Part shown: positions 1 through 8,564 of the stretch, piece after piece | How positions within the stretch are numbered: position 1 is the first letter of the stretch | Layout: each line of letters opens with the position of its first letter | Origin: Candidatus Obscuribacterales bacterium | GTDB lineage: Bacteria > Cyanobacteriota > Vampirovibrionia > Obscuribacterales > Obscuribacteraceae | Direction of reading: 5' to 3' | DNA: 64,000 nucleotides | Assembly: GCA_019750335.1 (NCBI GenBank) | Contig: JAIEOQ010000008.1 | Location: 720,293-784,292 of the forward strand | Program-made: the position numbers and the translations under genes | The notes under the pieces: model-generated | Seen by the model: the letters and a program-made list of their open reading frames with translations, nothing else | Told to the model about the DNA's origin: nothing | The model's database searches: none

Positions 1-50
1 CATAACACGACGATATAATTCAGCGATTGTACTTTGCGGAGCGGAAACAG

Positions 51-1055
51 ATGGCCGACGTTTTGTGCTTAGGCGAGATCTTGGTTGATTGGGTTTGTAC
101 GACTCAAGGCGCTGAATTAGATCGAGCTCAGTCTTTTACTAAGGCTCCCGGCGGGGCACCGGCAAACGTTGCTGTCGGTCTAGCCAGACAGGGAATAAGC
201 ACAGGCTTTCTTGGACGGGTATCCACCGATGCTTTCGGTCAATGGTTGAAATCAATCCTTGAGGAAGAAGGCATAGATGTTTCAGGCACAGTAGTCGATC
301 CCGATTCTCAAACCCGCATGGCATATGTGGTGACGACTATGACCGGGGATCGCAAGTTAGCCGAATTTTCCAAAATTTCAGTTGCCGACAGCCGCTTTAA
401 GCCTGAAGACTTAAACCAGTCCCAGTTCGCCGCTGCCAAGTGCCTGCACTTTGGTTCAATTTCACTGATTGGCAATCCATCGGCTGCAGCCACCCTAAAA
501 GCAATTGAATTGGCCAAACAAAACCAGTTGATTATTTCTTACGATCCAAACGTGCGTATCGGCTTATGGCCAAGCCCGGAAGTCTGCAAAAAAGCCATTC
601 TCGACACTCTTTCTACAGCCGATCTGGTAAAAATAAATCTAGACGAACTGGAGTTTTTAACCGGATCCCGCGAATTCGAAGCAGCTGAAAAACTGCGCCA
701 AGAGCACGACATTCCTCTCCTAATCATTACTCTTGATTCCCAAGGTGCTTTTTTCACTACGGCCAAAGGCAGCAAAACAGTTGGTGGCTTTCAAATTCAG
801 CTGGTTGAGGCAACCGGCGCCGGGGACGGTTTTGTTTCTGGCATATTAGGCAAGCTGCTTGAACAAATTGGCAACGGCAAAAACAGACGCGCCGTTCTCA
901 ATGAAATATCTCTTGAAGTTTTAGCCGACACCGTACGCTACGCCAATGCAATCGGCGCCCTGGCTTGTACCAAGCCTGGCGCGATTCCAGCTCTGCCGAA
1001 AAAAGACGAAGTCAAGGTTTTTCTTGAGCAAATGACAGCCCAAGCATCCTCTTAA
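51..1055 (+). CDS. PfkB-family sugar kinase, probable fructokinase
   Basis: Cytoplasmic ATP-dependent kinase that phosphorylates a sugar, most likely fructose to fructose-6-phosphate. The 334-residue length is normal for ribokinase/PfkB enzymes. Near the N-terminus the sugar-binding motif PGGAPANVAVGLAR is present, and near the C-terminus the anion-hole/catalytic motif GAGDGF carries the probable base Asp259. The ATG at 51 was chosen because GGAG at 39-42 lies eight bases upstream; an in-frame TTG at 27 has no such site. It precedes an exported protein gene and is not obviously in an operon with it. Substrate could also be another ketose or nucleoside sugar; the family call is firm, the exact sugar is inferred. 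Confidence 0.88.
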   Translation: MADVLCLGEILVDWVCTTQGAELDRAQSFTKAPGGAPANVAVGLARQGISTGFLGRVSTDAFGQWLKSILEEEGIDVSGTVVDPDSQTRMAYVVTTMTGDRKLAEFSKISVADSRFKPEDLNQSQFAAAKCLHFGSISLIGNPSAAATLKAIELAKQNQLIISYDPNVRIGLWPSPEVCKKAILDTLSTADLVKINLDELEFLTGSREFEAAEKLRQEHDIPLLIITLDSQGAFFTTAKGSKTVGGFQIQLVEATGAGDGFVSGILGKLLEQIGNGKNRRAVLNEISLEVLADTVRYANAIGALACTKPGAIPALPKKDEVKVFLEQMTAQASS

Positions 1056-1083
1056 TCGAAAACAAATTAGGTCATCAACAATC

Positions 1084-1089
1084 TATAAT
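1084..1089 (+). promoter_or_regulatory. possible -10 element before TIG protein gene
   Basis: A perfect TATAAT lies in the 89-bp gap before the gene at 1145. No convincing -35 box is seen 16-18 bases upstream. A small hairpin (GGTCA/TGACC, 1091-1104) follows. The call rests on the -10 hexamer alone. Confidence 0.3.
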
Positions 1090-1144
1090 GGGTCAAGGTT
1101 GACCTGTTTTGATCATGACGGTTGCAAGGGGAGTCTTGAGACGA

Positions 1145-2278
1145 ATGAAACGCTGTCTTCTTTTAGCCATATCGGCTCCGCTGGTTTTTTGTACGGCAGT
1201 ATCAGCTGCCGATACCAAAACTACAAGCACTGTGACAACTGTCAAACGGACTCCGCGCCGCGCCTTGGTTCCACCGCCGCCGCCTAATTCGGTAATGACG
1301 ATTAGACCGACAACTCAGGCAACGACAAGCGTTCCAGCCTCTCCAGATACCAGTTCAAAAGATTTGATCGTCGGCAGCGGCGGTCCTTACACTTTTAACG
1401 GCAGCAGCAACCAAAGATTTTCCGGTCTTTTCAATTTCGACAATGACGATCCGAAAGTACCTTTAACTTTAAACGTCGATGTTTCGACACCGAACAGCTT
1501 TCGCTGGTTGCGTGTTTATATGGGCAACCGCTTGATTGCTACGGAGAAGGATTTTCGCAGCAAGAACAACATCAAACTTGACTTAACCGGCACCGATGGC
1601 GGCACTCAACAGATTGTCGTACAGGGCTCAGGCGCTCGCGGCGCTGCCGTTAACTGGAAAGCCTCATCAGTAATGACGGTACAGCTTGATCAAGTTAATC
1701 CGGATGAAGCTTGTCCTGGCGATGCCATTTCATTGCGCGGCAACAATTTCAGCATCAGTCCGACTCGCAATCAAGTAATCATCGGCAAAATGAACTTGCC
1801 GGTTTATTCCGCTACCAATACCGAATTGAAAGTAAAAATTCCTGTCAAAAATTTTGAAACCGGCGAACTGCCGGTATATGTCACCGTGGATGGTGTCAGA
1901 TCCAAAGCCGGTAAAATTTTAGTTCGCGGCATTCCCGAGCTCACCGGCACTAACTACGACGGCATTCCGCCTGGCGCCGAGCTTTACATCTTCGGCAAAA
2001 ATTTCTCCAAAAAATTGAACGAGAATCAAGTGTTCTTTGAGAACACCCCAGGGCAAGTCGTAAGCTGCACACCGACCGAACTTGTAGTAATCGTACCTAA
2101 CTTCTACATGGGCGGTGGTTCTGCTGCTTTATCCGGGCAGGTAGGCATTCCGATTAAAGTAAAAGTCGGCAAGGTGGAATCCAAAAACACTATTCCAATT
2201 ACAATCGGTAATTCGCGCTGGCAAAGTCCTGGTTTCCGCGGCGGACCGGAAACTGAAACTGTTCCAGTCGGCTTCTAA
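1145..2278 (+). CDS. exported protein with two IPT/TIG-like domains
   Basis: Secreted or periplasmic protein of 377 residues. It starts with a classical signal peptide (MKRCLLLAIS core, Ala-X-Ala site VSA-AD around residue 20), followed by a Pro/Thr-rich linker. A beta-rich domain comes next, then two immunoglobulin-like IPT/TIG domains from about residue 180 to the end, recognisable by the phrases GDAISLRGNNF and GAELYIFGKNF, where an extended strand precedes the G-x-N-F turn. The ATG at 1145 follows AAGGGGAG at 1126-1133; in-frame starts at 1109 (TTG) and 1115 would put charged residues ahead of the signal peptide. TIG domains usually mediate adhesion or carbohydrate/protein binding outside the cytoplasm; the ligand here is unknown. 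Confidence 0.75.
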   Translation: MKRCLLLAISAPLVFCTAVSAADTKTTSTVTTVKRTPRRALVPPPPPNSVMTIRPTTQATTSVPASPDTSSKDLIVGSGGPYTFNGSSNQRFSGLFNFDNDDPKVPLTLNVDVSTPNSFRWLRVYMGNRLIATEKDFRSKNNIKLDLTGTDGGTQQIVVQGSGARGAAVNWKASSVMTVQLDQVNPDEACPGDAISLRGNNFSISPTRNQVIIGKMNLPVYSATNTELKVKIPVKNFETGELPVYVTVDGVRSKAGKILVRGIPELTGTNYDGIPPGAELYIFGKNFSKKLNENQVFFENTPGQVVSCTPTELVVIVPNFYMGGGSAALSGQVGIPIKVKVGKVESKNTIPITIGNSRWQSPGFRGGPETETVPVGF

Positions 2279-2632
2279 CAAGCGTTAACCAGCACTCACA
2301 AAACACTTTGCGCAGCATGCGCTAACCCTTGTTATCTTAATTCAATCCCATTACAACTGGGGCTTGTTTTCGCAAATCACTCGTTCAGCAAGGATTTACG
2401 GCTTACGAACAACCAGCCGCCAACCCCTCATGACATCAAGCGCGTATTTACTATTGCCGCGCCTATAAAAGTCTTTTTGATATTAAAAAGACCCCTATCT
2501 CTTTTTGATCAGTAACAGCAGAGAACCTCTAACACATACACCGCTATTGCAGTTTTAAGCCCGGAATCAGTTCCGCGTTTTGGTTTGTGTTTTTTTACTA
2601 TCCAAACACCCTTCATACGAAAGAACCCCACC
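2279..2632. other. 354-bp intergenic region with a small palindrome
   Basis: No ORF with a plausible ribosome site was seen. An 8-bp perfect inverted repeat, GTCTTTTT/AAAAAGAC with a 6-base spacer, lies at 2471-2492. It could be an operator or a weak hairpin in front of the gene at 2633. A short GCGC-AGCAT-GCGC hairpin occurs near 2312-2324. Confidence 0.4.
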
Positions 2633-3151
2633 ATGGAGACCGAAGTTGTAGAAATTTCTGCTGACGTGCTTAATTCGCCAGCTTTGAAGAAGCGCGTCGA
2701 ACTGCGCCGATTGAGCATGGATGAATTTATCGAGCGACATGCCTCGGGCACTTTGCGCAAAAACAAACGCATCGGATTTGCCGTACAAAACCATTATTTG
2801 CATGAGCGAGTCGCTTACGAGTTCGGCTGGGGCTTCGAAATCCTGCATCGTTCACGAGTGACCTTCGGCGACGCTTTCTCGGAAGGCGACTGCTCGGCTG
2901 TGACCGAATCGGGTTGGCACGCCGAGCGCTATCTGACCATGTCGATCTTTCCCGAAGACTATTTCGAGCTGAAATTTTTGCACATCGAAAAATCGGAACA
3001 CGAAAAGCAGGCAGGGATCGGCTTGGTCGTGCGCCAAACTTCGGCGCCTTGGGTGCCGAAGGGACATCTTGTCTACGCTTTGATTGCTGAGAGCATTCCG
3101 CGCAAGGGCGAACAACCAGAACACTACCTGCCGGCGCAAAACCCGTTCTAA
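2633..3151 (+). CDS. hypothetical protein, 172 aa
   Basis: I do not recognise the family. The product is soluble, rich in charged and aromatic residues, without signal peptide or membrane segment. The middle contains several F-x-E/Y-E strands (for example FPEDYFELKFLHI), suggesting an alpha/beta fold. An in-frame start at 2585 exists, but the ATG at 2633 removes a basic/hydrophobic stretch unlike the rest. The ribosome site is weak (GAAAG). It is the first of a co-directional run extending to 9599, so it may be the operon leader gene. Coding is supported by length and by codon usage matching its neighbours. Confidence 0.6.
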   Translation: METEVVEISADVLNSPALKKRVELRRLSMDEFIERHASGTLRKNKRIGFAVQNHYLHERVAYEFGWGFEILHRSRVTFGDAFSEGDCSAVTESGWHAERYLTMSIFPEDYFELKFLHIEKSEHEKQAGIGLVVRQTSAPWVPKGHLVYALIAESIPRKGEQPEHYLPAQNPF

Positions 3152-3212
3152 CCTGGTTTATCTGAGATAGCATTCACACCCACTCATCACCTCAAACCTG
3201 AAAGAGGTTTTT

Positions 3213-3584
3213 ATGAGCGATACGCGAACCATCTATCTTCCCCTCAAGGTAAGCGCCGCACAGCAATTGGCAGCGGCGCCTGCCAACACCTCCTTGCGCG
3301 ACAAGCTTACTCTTGCCGAATGTCTTAATTCCGACGGCATTCGCGGCGCTAAGACTGAAGACGACGCCCATTGGATGGGCGAAACTTTGGGCAAAGAAGA
3401 TTTTTGCATCGTCCAGATCACTATCGGCGACGACATTCTTGGCGAGCTTTCTCGCCAGCATCTGATGCGCACGCCATGCGCTTATGCCCAAATCATTGGC
3501 AAAGGCGTGGAGCTTTTGCTTGAGCGGAACGCCAATGTCAGTTTTTCCAGCGATTTGAAAGAGCACAAAATTGCCGCGGAGTGA
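3213..3584 (+). CDS. hypothetical protein, 123 aa
   Basis: Unrecognised cytoplasmic protein. It opens with MSDTRTIYLPLKVS, has an Ala-rich helix and then a mixed alpha/beta region. An AGAGG ribosome site lies eight bases before the ATG. It follows the gene at 2633 by 61 bp and is separated from the EF-hand membrane protein at 3588 by three bases, so these two are almost certainly co-transcribed; the GGAG that overlaps its own stop codon serves the next gene. Function unknown. Confidence 0.6.
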   Translation: MSDTRTIYLPLKVSAAQQLAAAPANTSLRDKLTLAECLNSDGIRGAKTEDDAHWMGETLGKEDFCIVQITIGDDILGELSRQHLMRTPCAYAQIIGKGVELLLERNANVSFSSDLKEHKIAAE

Positions 3585-3587
3585 CCA

Positions 3588-4190
3588 ATGGCCGAATGGA
3601 TACTTAACCGTCTTGCCCCAGCTTTACTTTTAATTGCCATGGTCACCGGCTTCATCTGCCTGGTTACCTTCAGCGTTGTTGGCGACGGACCGCAAACAGC
3701 CTGGAAAGCGGTGCTTTATCTCAGCCTGGCGGTAGTTTTATGGACCGGCTATATACTCTACCGCTACGAAAACGGGCACGAAGGGTTGTTTTTGCTCCTC
3801 ATACCACTGCTTGCCAGCTGGATCACCTGGATGTTCATTATCCCGGCTGGACGCGAATCGCATCTGACAGCAATGAAGTTGGTTAATGAAGCCTGTGCTT
3901 ACGGGCTGCAAAATTTTACCGCCATCGATACGAATAATGACGGTACCTTGCATCAAGATGAACTCAAGATCGCAGCTGCCGGGCTTAAGTCCGGTAGCGA
4001 CGAAAAAGCACAGGTCGACTACCTGAGGCGTTACGTCAGCGACATCGGCTACATGATTGACCGCTATGAAAAACCTGATGAAACCATCGTGCGTATTTAT
4101 GGCATCAGCCGCGCGCAGTTGACGCATTACCCGGCTTATATGAGCGAACGCCATGAACGTTGGCTTTGCTATGACGGCAAAAAATCCTAA
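3588..4190 (+). CDS. membrane protein with one EF-hand-like loop
   Basis: A 200-residue protein with three hydrophobic helices (about residues 10-30, 40-57 and 66-86) followed by a soluble tail. The tail has a textbook EF-hand loop at residues 114-125: Asp114, Asn116, Asp118, Gly119, Thr120, Leu121 and Glu125 occupy positions 1, 3, 5, 6, 7, 8 and 12. This predicts Ca2+ binding. A second hand is not evident. GGAG six bases upstream supports the ATG. The operon position, between a small hypothetical protein and a P-loop NTPase, does not reveal the role. Calcium binding is inferred from the motif; a calcium-sensing role is speculation. Confidence 0.65.
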   Translation: MAEWILNRLAPALLLIAMVTGFICLVTFSVVGDGPQTAWKAVLYLSLAVVLWTGYILYRYENGHEGLFLLLIPLLASWITWMFIIPAGRESHLTAMKLVNEACAYGLQNFTAIDTNNDGTLHQDELKIAAAGLKSGSDEKAQVDYLRRYVSDIGYMIDRYEKPDETIVRIYGISRAQLTHYPAYMSERHERWLCYDGKKS

Positions 4191-4207
4191 CAACCAAAGG
4201 TCCGCCG

Positions 4208-5386
4208 ATGAAAATCTTTGTTTTAGGGCGTTCGCGCACAGGCAAAAGTCCCTTTGCGCAGCAGGTTGCGCGCTTCTTCGGAGCCCAACATATTATGGGC
4301 TCCGAATGGGTGCGCCGGCAATTTACCACCGACTTGCCAAAAAGCGATCGAGCCGGAATCGTTCAAGCGATCACCGCTTTCTCGTTGGAGAAGCTCAGAC
4401 AGAACCCGCATTCCTGCTTGAACTTCATCGCCGGCAAGTATGATTTGAACAGCTTTTGCGTAATCGAAGGCTTACGCAATCCTTTCGATTTCATCCATCT
4501 TTTCGATTACCGGCACGATTTCGTTGTTTTTCTCGAACACGAAGACAACGGACTAACGGCTACCGGCTTCGAACAAGGATTGGATATCATCCGTTTGCAC
4601 CTGGCTTACCAACAGAATCTTGGTTTGCTTAAGAGCGAGCGAGTTATTAGTTATCGCTACAGGAATTTTTACGACGAACCGAAAAACACCCCCTGGAAAT
4701 TGCTGCTCAGCGAAGACGACCGCAAACAAGCTGAATGGTGCGTACCTAGCCTCGAGCATGCGATCACCGACTTCTGCTTGGTCGGCTCCAAGCGAGCCGG
4801 CATCCCGGAAGTGACTGCAAGCCCAGACGGAAGTCGCCAAAATGCCCGCCATATTCACAGTGACATCCAACCTTTCCGTTGTCGGATCCGTCTGGAATAT
4901 CTTTACGACATGGATCCGGCTTACCTAGGACAGTTCCGCAATTGCACTGTCTTTGCCCTTTCAAGCTACGAAGGTCACGTACCGACTTTCAAGATTCTGC
5001 TCGACGACGGCACAGTCTTTGCTTATATCCCGGCGACAGCGCTTGTGCACGGCACGGAGAGTAAAGATCCTCAGCTTGAGCTGTGCGAACTCGTTTATCA
5101 CAACTGTCCTTCGGGCAATTTTTGCATCAACAGCTTTGCCGAGCTACAAGGTCCGGTCAATGTTTTCATCAAGCAGAAAGGTCTCTGGCTTGAAGGGGAA
5201 TACATCCTGACCATGGACTGGTACGAAGGCAACGATTTACTGAATTTGGTTGCTTTAGCGAACGGGCAGTACGCCCTGTTGCCGTTCCACAAGGTTAAGT
5301 TCAAGAACGGCCCGCGTGAATTTTCTCGTTTCAAAAAACTGCGTCAAATCTGGACTATTCCAACTCCATCTGGAAAAAACTCATGA
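4208..5386 (+). CDS. P-loop NTPase domain protein with unknown C-terminal domain
   Basis: The first residues form a clear Walker A motif, Gly7-R-S-R-T-Gly12-Lys13-Ser14, after a short strand (MKIFVL), as in adenylate-kinase-like or shikimate-kinase-like P-loop kinases. Residues to about 190 follow that fold: FCVIEGLRNPFDFIHLF looks like the strand-plus-loop seen in nucleoside kinases, and FVVFLEH like the next strand. The C-terminal half (about 210-392) is a separate domain beginning near CRIRLEYLYDMDP, beta-rich and unknown to me. Total 392 residues. The stop overlaps the start of the DUF4419 gene (ATGA), indicating translational coupling. Likely a nucleotide-dependent regulator or kinase; the substrate is unknown. 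Confidence 0.65.
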   Translation: MKIFVLGRSRTGKSPFAQQVARFFGAQHIMGSEWVRRQFTTDLPKSDRAGIVQAITAFSLEKLRQNPHSCLNFIAGKYDLNSFCVIEGLRNPFDFIHLFDYRHDFVVFLEHEDNGLTATGFEQGLDIIRLHLAYQQNLGLLKSERVISYRYRNFYDEPKNTPWKLLLSEDDRKQAEWCVPSLEHAITDFCLVGSKRAGIPEVTASPDGSRQNARHIHSDIQPFRCRIRLEYLYDMDPAYLGQFRNCTVFALSSYEGHVPTFKILLDDGTVFAYIPATALVHGTESKDPQLELCELVYHNCPSGNFCINSFAELQGPVNVFIKQKGLWLEGEYILTMDWYEGNDLLNLVALANGQYALLPFHKVKFKNGPREFSRFKKLRQIWTIPTPSGKNS

Positions 5387-6765
5387 GCAATTTTCCTAGC
5401 CCCAAACAAATCCTTGATCAGCGTCAAGCAAAAGTCGACGAGCTACTTGCCGCCTGCCGTAAAGCTGTCGAAGGCTACACGGGCAAAAGTAGTGTAATGG
5501 TGCGGTCTGCTGATTACGAGCAACAAACAATCAGTGCGGCAATCGGGGTCCTGGAGGGCTCGGGCTGGAGCTGTGTCGTGTCGGCTGACGACAACCTCTT
5601 CATCAGCGCTGCTGAAACAAAACCGGCCACGACAGTAACAGCACCGACTGTGGTTGTTGCTGGTCCAGCGTCCACGGCTACGCCGGCTGTTGTTGCCGAA
5701 CCGAAGCCGGCACTGCCGGTCACAGCGAGCAACGGACGTACATTCAAGGTGTCCAAAGTTGATCCGCCGCGTCAAAGCTTCAAAGCGATCACTGCTTACG
5801 CAGCCTTCGCCAAGATGCTCGGCGCACCGGTGGAAGCTTGTTCTCTCGGCGGCAGAACACCGATCCAAGCCCACGGTTTTCACGCCTTCTTTGAAGCCGC
5901 TCATCAAGCTTTCAGCGGGCATTTTCCGCTGGCCTTCGGTCCGGACGATATTTGGTTGGCGATCAGCCAAGGATTCGCTCGTCATGTCAACCAAAAGCCG
6001 GAAGATTATCGCAAGTGTTTCGTTGCCCACGAAGGCAAAAAGGAGATCGCAGTTCGCCGCGATCAGTTCGTGCTCGGCAGCGTCCACAACGACTGGACTG
6101 ACGTCTTCAGTGAATTCAGCACAGCAATCGGCAAGCATATCGGTCAAGAAAACCACTCTCTGCTCACGGCCAACTTCAGCACCACCGGCGCTATCGAACG
6201 TGCGGCTTCCGAAGTGGTTCTGATGAACTGCGTGCAAGCTTACTTCCGTTACAAGGTCAACACCCTGTGCGGCATTCCGGAAGTGACCCTGCTCGGCACG
6301 CCGGAAGACTGGACGGTAGTGATCGAAAAAACCAAAAAGCTGGCCGGCTTCGGCGGGCTTGCTTGGTGGCTCGATCAGGTTTATCCGATCCTGGAGCAAC
6401 TCCAAGCCACGGCTTCGGGTAAAGAAGTCGATTTGAGCTTCTGGCAGAATCTCTACAAAGGCGAGTACCATAGCGGCGGCTTCCAAGCCGAAGGCTGGCT
6501 GATGAAGCTGGCTCCTTATCTCCGCTATTACGACGAGAAATATCACCAGAATCCGCTTCTCACCGAACGTTCTTCCCGAAACGGAGGAGTGGGAACCGCC
6601 ACCCTGCCTTCGTCGCTCTCCTTCGTGCCTTTCATCTGGAACTATTTCGGCGATGAACATCAATACCAATTCATCGCCGGACATGCCGGAATTGAGCAAG
6701 ATCCAGCAACCCAAGCTCTACGCCCGCGTATGGGTTGGGCTGTCCGCCCGGCACCGGCTAAGTAA
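5383..6765 (+). CDS. DUF4419 domain protein
   Basis: The 460-residue product has an N-terminal helical segment, a Pro/Ala/Val-rich linker (about residues 85-115) and then a domain that I recognise as DUF4419. Key phrases are FGPDDIWLAISQGFARHVN, SEVVLMNCVQAYFRY, CGIPEVTLLGTPEDW and the closing FVPFIWNYFG. DUF4419 proteins occur in fungi and scattered bacteria and have no established activity. Its start codon overlaps the stop of the P-loop gene, so the two are probably made together and may form a complex. No signal peptide or membrane helix is present. Confidence 0.72.
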   Translation: MSNFPSPKQILDQRQAKVDELLAACRKAVEGYTGKSSVMVRSADYEQQTISAAIGVLEGSGWSCVVSADDNLFISAAETKPATTVTAPTVVVAGPASTATPAVVAEPKPALPVTASNGRTFKVSKVDPPRQSFKAITAYAAFAKMLGAPVEACSLGGRTPIQAHGFHAFFEAAHQAFSGHFPLAFGPDDIWLAISQGFARHVNQKPEDYRKCFVAHEGKKEIAVRRDQFVLGSVHNDWTDVFSEFSTAIGKHIGQENHSLLTANFSTTGAIERAASEVVLMNCVQAYFRYKVNTLCGIPEVTLLGTPEDWTVVIEKTKKLAGFGGLAWWLDQVYPILEQLQATASGKEVDLSFWQNLYKGEYHSGGFQAEGWLMKLAPYLRYYDEKYHQNPLLTERSSRNGGVGTATLPSSLSFVPFIWNYFGDEHQYQFIAGHAGIEQDPATQALRPRMGWAVRPAPAK

Positions 6766-6802
6766 TTAAAAATTCTAGTGCTTTAGCCAGTTTCAACAAA
6801 AC

Positions 6803-6827
6803 AGCCGCCGACAAATTGCCGGCGGCT
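6803..6827 (+). terminator. intergenic hairpin without U-tract
   Basis: Perfect 8-bp stem AGCCGCCG/CGGCGGCT with a 9-base loop, 38 bases after the DUF4419 stop. There is no run of T afterwards, so it is a weak terminator candidate or an mRNA-stability structure. Confidence 0.4.
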
Positions 6828-6848
6828 CCCGTTTAGAAGGACTTTCCC

Positions 6849-7244
6849 ATGCAACAATTCTGGTCGCGTCTTTATCGTTTTATGCTGCCTTTCACTGTTG
6901 TCGTTCTCTGCTACTTGTTGTATCAGGAGTACCAGACGCGTGAGATTGCCGTTACCGGCGCTCGCCTGGAGACGATTTTTATTCAGCTGCGTAACACCGA
7001 AACACTGGCCAATGCCACAGGCAACAAGGAAGCACTGAAGCATCTTTACGTCCACGGACAAAGTCAATACCCCGGCGCCAATGAATATTTCGAGCGAGCA
7101 AAAGAAGCTTATTTGAAGAAAGATTTTGCTCTAGCCCGTATCCACATCACCAACACCATGCACATGCTGGATCGAGCTACGCGCGAGTTGATGGTGGCTA
7201 CCCGCGAAGCCCAAGAACAAAAAGTCGAAGAAAAAGGCAAATAG
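6849..7244 (+). CDS. small single-pass membrane protein, 131 aa
   Basis: Starts with a basic-aromatic stretch and one hydrophobic helix (about residues 10-25, MLPFTVVVLCYLLYQ), followed by a soluble, helix-forming domain of about 100 residues ending in a charged tail rich in Glu, Gln and Lys. The tail probably lies outside the cytoplasm in an N-in orientation. AGAAGGA seven bases upstream supports the ATG. It is followed 16 bp later by the Nudix gene. Family unknown; the helix content and length resemble small TPR-like anchored proteins, but no repeat can be defined. Confidence 0.55.
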   Translation: MQQFWSRLYRFMLPFTVVVLCYLLYQEYQTREIAVTGARLETIFIQLRNTETLANATGNKEALKHLYVHGQSQYPGANEYFERAKEAYLKKDFALARIHITNTMHMLDRATRELMVATREAQEQKVEEKGK

Positions 7245-7260
7245 CCTAGAAAGACGAATC

Positions 7261-7848
7261 ATGACCAAGTTCATCGAACTTGAAACCGGCAAAGAGCTGC
7301 CTAAGAACGGGGCTTTTGTGGCGATTATCTGCCGCACTATTCGTCCGAACGAGCACTACGACAAGTACGAAGGTGACGATCGCTTGCGCCAAGTGCCGCA
7401 TGTGCTCATGCAGTTCCGCTGGGATATGACTGTCGGTTTCCCCGGCGGTAAGGTCGATCCCGGTGAGACCTTACCACAAGCTTGTGTGCGCGAAGCACTG
7501 GAAGAGATCTACGTTACGCTCAAAGAAGAGCAGATCAAGCTCCTTTGCTCCCACGGCAAAGAAGGGGGTAGTTTTGCTGCGCATCTTTTCACCGTCGATG
7601 TCGACGAAGAAACCTTTCAGAAAGCCCGCCTCGAATCGCTGAAAGCCGCCGACGCTGCCGCTGAAGTTGCCGGCTTGGTTGCTATTCCGTTGGCATACGA
7701 TGGTCCGCACTCGCCGCTGCTCACTTTCTTGAAATCGCAGTTTGCTTTCAGCGCTCGCCTGGAGCTGCTTATTCTTCTTGAGCGCGGCGGCTTGCTCCAA
7801 GAAGAGGAGCGCAAGGCTCTTTGGGACGCCTTGGTCCGCCAAGCATAA
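7261..7848 (+). CDS. Nudix hydrolase, NUDT16-like
   Basis: Hydrolyses a nucleoside diphosphate linked to another moiety. The Nudix box is at residues 63-85: Gly63, Glu69, Arg77-Glu78 and Glu81-Glu82 are all in register, with Tyr where the second Gly of the consensus usually lies. The sequence before the box (VLMQFRWDMTVGFPGGKVD) closely resembles the NUDT16/U8-snoRNA-decapping type, where Q-x-R-x-D and GFPGG are characteristic; this is my reading without a search. Members of that group act on (d)IDP/IDP-type nucleotides, capped RNA or protein ADP-ribose. The 195 residues fit a single domain. It sits between a membrane protein and a lipoprotein gene in one strand run. Confidence 0.8.
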   Translation: MTKFIELETGKELPKNGAFVAIICRTIRPNEHYDKYEGDDRLRQVPHVLMQFRWDMTVGFPGGKVDPGETLPQACVREALEEIYVTLKEEQIKLLCSHGKEGGSFAAHLFTVDVDEETFQKARLESLKAADAAAEVAGLVAIPLAYDGPHSPLLTFLKSQFAFSARLELLILLERGGLLQEEERKALWDALVRQA

Positions 7849-7861
7849 GGAACTTATCCAC

Positions 7862-8527
7862 ATGCGCCTAATTACTACGCTTTTGATTCTGTTCGCTGTC
7901 TTTTCTCTCAACGGTTGCAACAAAGCTCCGGAAACAACGGAAGCTCCGGCAAGCGAAGAGAATCCCGACAAGCCCATTCCAACCACCTCTAAAACCGAGG
8001 AAGTGGCTCGGGAACACATGCTCAGGTGGGCAGAACGGTTTAAACTCGATCCGAATAAGCTTAAGTTTGCTCAAACTTTTCGCGATTACAAATTTGATAT
8101 TGGCAAAGATTGGCATACTAAGGCTGATCCGGAAGCTTTCATCAAAGAAAGTAATTTTGTTCTTTACACTGTGGTAAGCATTGAAGACGAACAAAACAAA
8201 TTCAGTTTGCATCTTTACTCCTGGGAAGGCGATTGGCGGTTCTTATGCCCGGTACCGCCTCATGCTACCGGTCACGATATCCGGCAAGCCTTGGTCAAAG
8301 AGACCGGCTTAGCCGAGAATGAGTTTTTTCGTGTTAGCGACTACTCTAGTTATCCGAACTACCGACCTCCGTTCCCCCGGAATTTTGTCGCCTATCGCCA
8401 AAAGGGAAAGCTTTGGTTAGCACCGGTTGTCCATGAGCCAAAACTTGGCTTAAACAAGGGCAAACCGTTGCCGGCAGAGATTGTTTTTGAAACACTGCAC
8501 ATCGAGTCGTTGCGCGAAGGCCGTTAA
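7862..8527 (+). CDS. lipoprotein, paralogue of next gene
   Basis: The 221-residue product has a lipoprotein signal peptide: MRLITTLLILFAVFSLNGC, with lipobox LNGC and the acylated Cys at residue 19. A low-complexity Glu/Pro/Thr linker leads into an alpha/beta domain. The ATG at 7862 is preceded by AAGGA; the longer in-frame ORF from 7742 overlaps the Nudix gene and is rejected. Its C-terminal part (YRQKGKLWLAPVV, KPLPAEIVFETL) aligns with the next gene's FRQKGELYLASVL and VPLPAQQVFEKV, so the pair arose by duplication. Function unknown; location is probably the periplasmic face of the inner or outer membrane. Confidence 0.7.
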   Translation: MRLITTLLILFAVFSLNGCNKAPETTEAPASEENPDKPIPTTSKTEEVAREHMLRWAERFKLDPNKLKFAQTFRDYKFDIGKDWHTKADPEAFIKESNFVLYTVVSIEDEQNKFSLHLYSWEGDWRFLCPVPPHATGHDIRQALVKETGLAENEFFRVSDYSSYPNYRPPFPRNFVAYRQKGKLWLAPVVHEPKLGLNKGKPLPAEIVFETLHIESLREGR

Positions 8528-8564
8528 CAACACAAACAAACCTAAAGTCTGAATGGAGCATCTC

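Noticed and set aside
5443-6714. Long minus-strand ORF (423 codons) opposite the DUF4419 gene
   Set aside because: Composition is not protein-like (Cys/Arg/His-rich, no domain) and the plus-strand frame encodes a recognisable family; it is a shadow.
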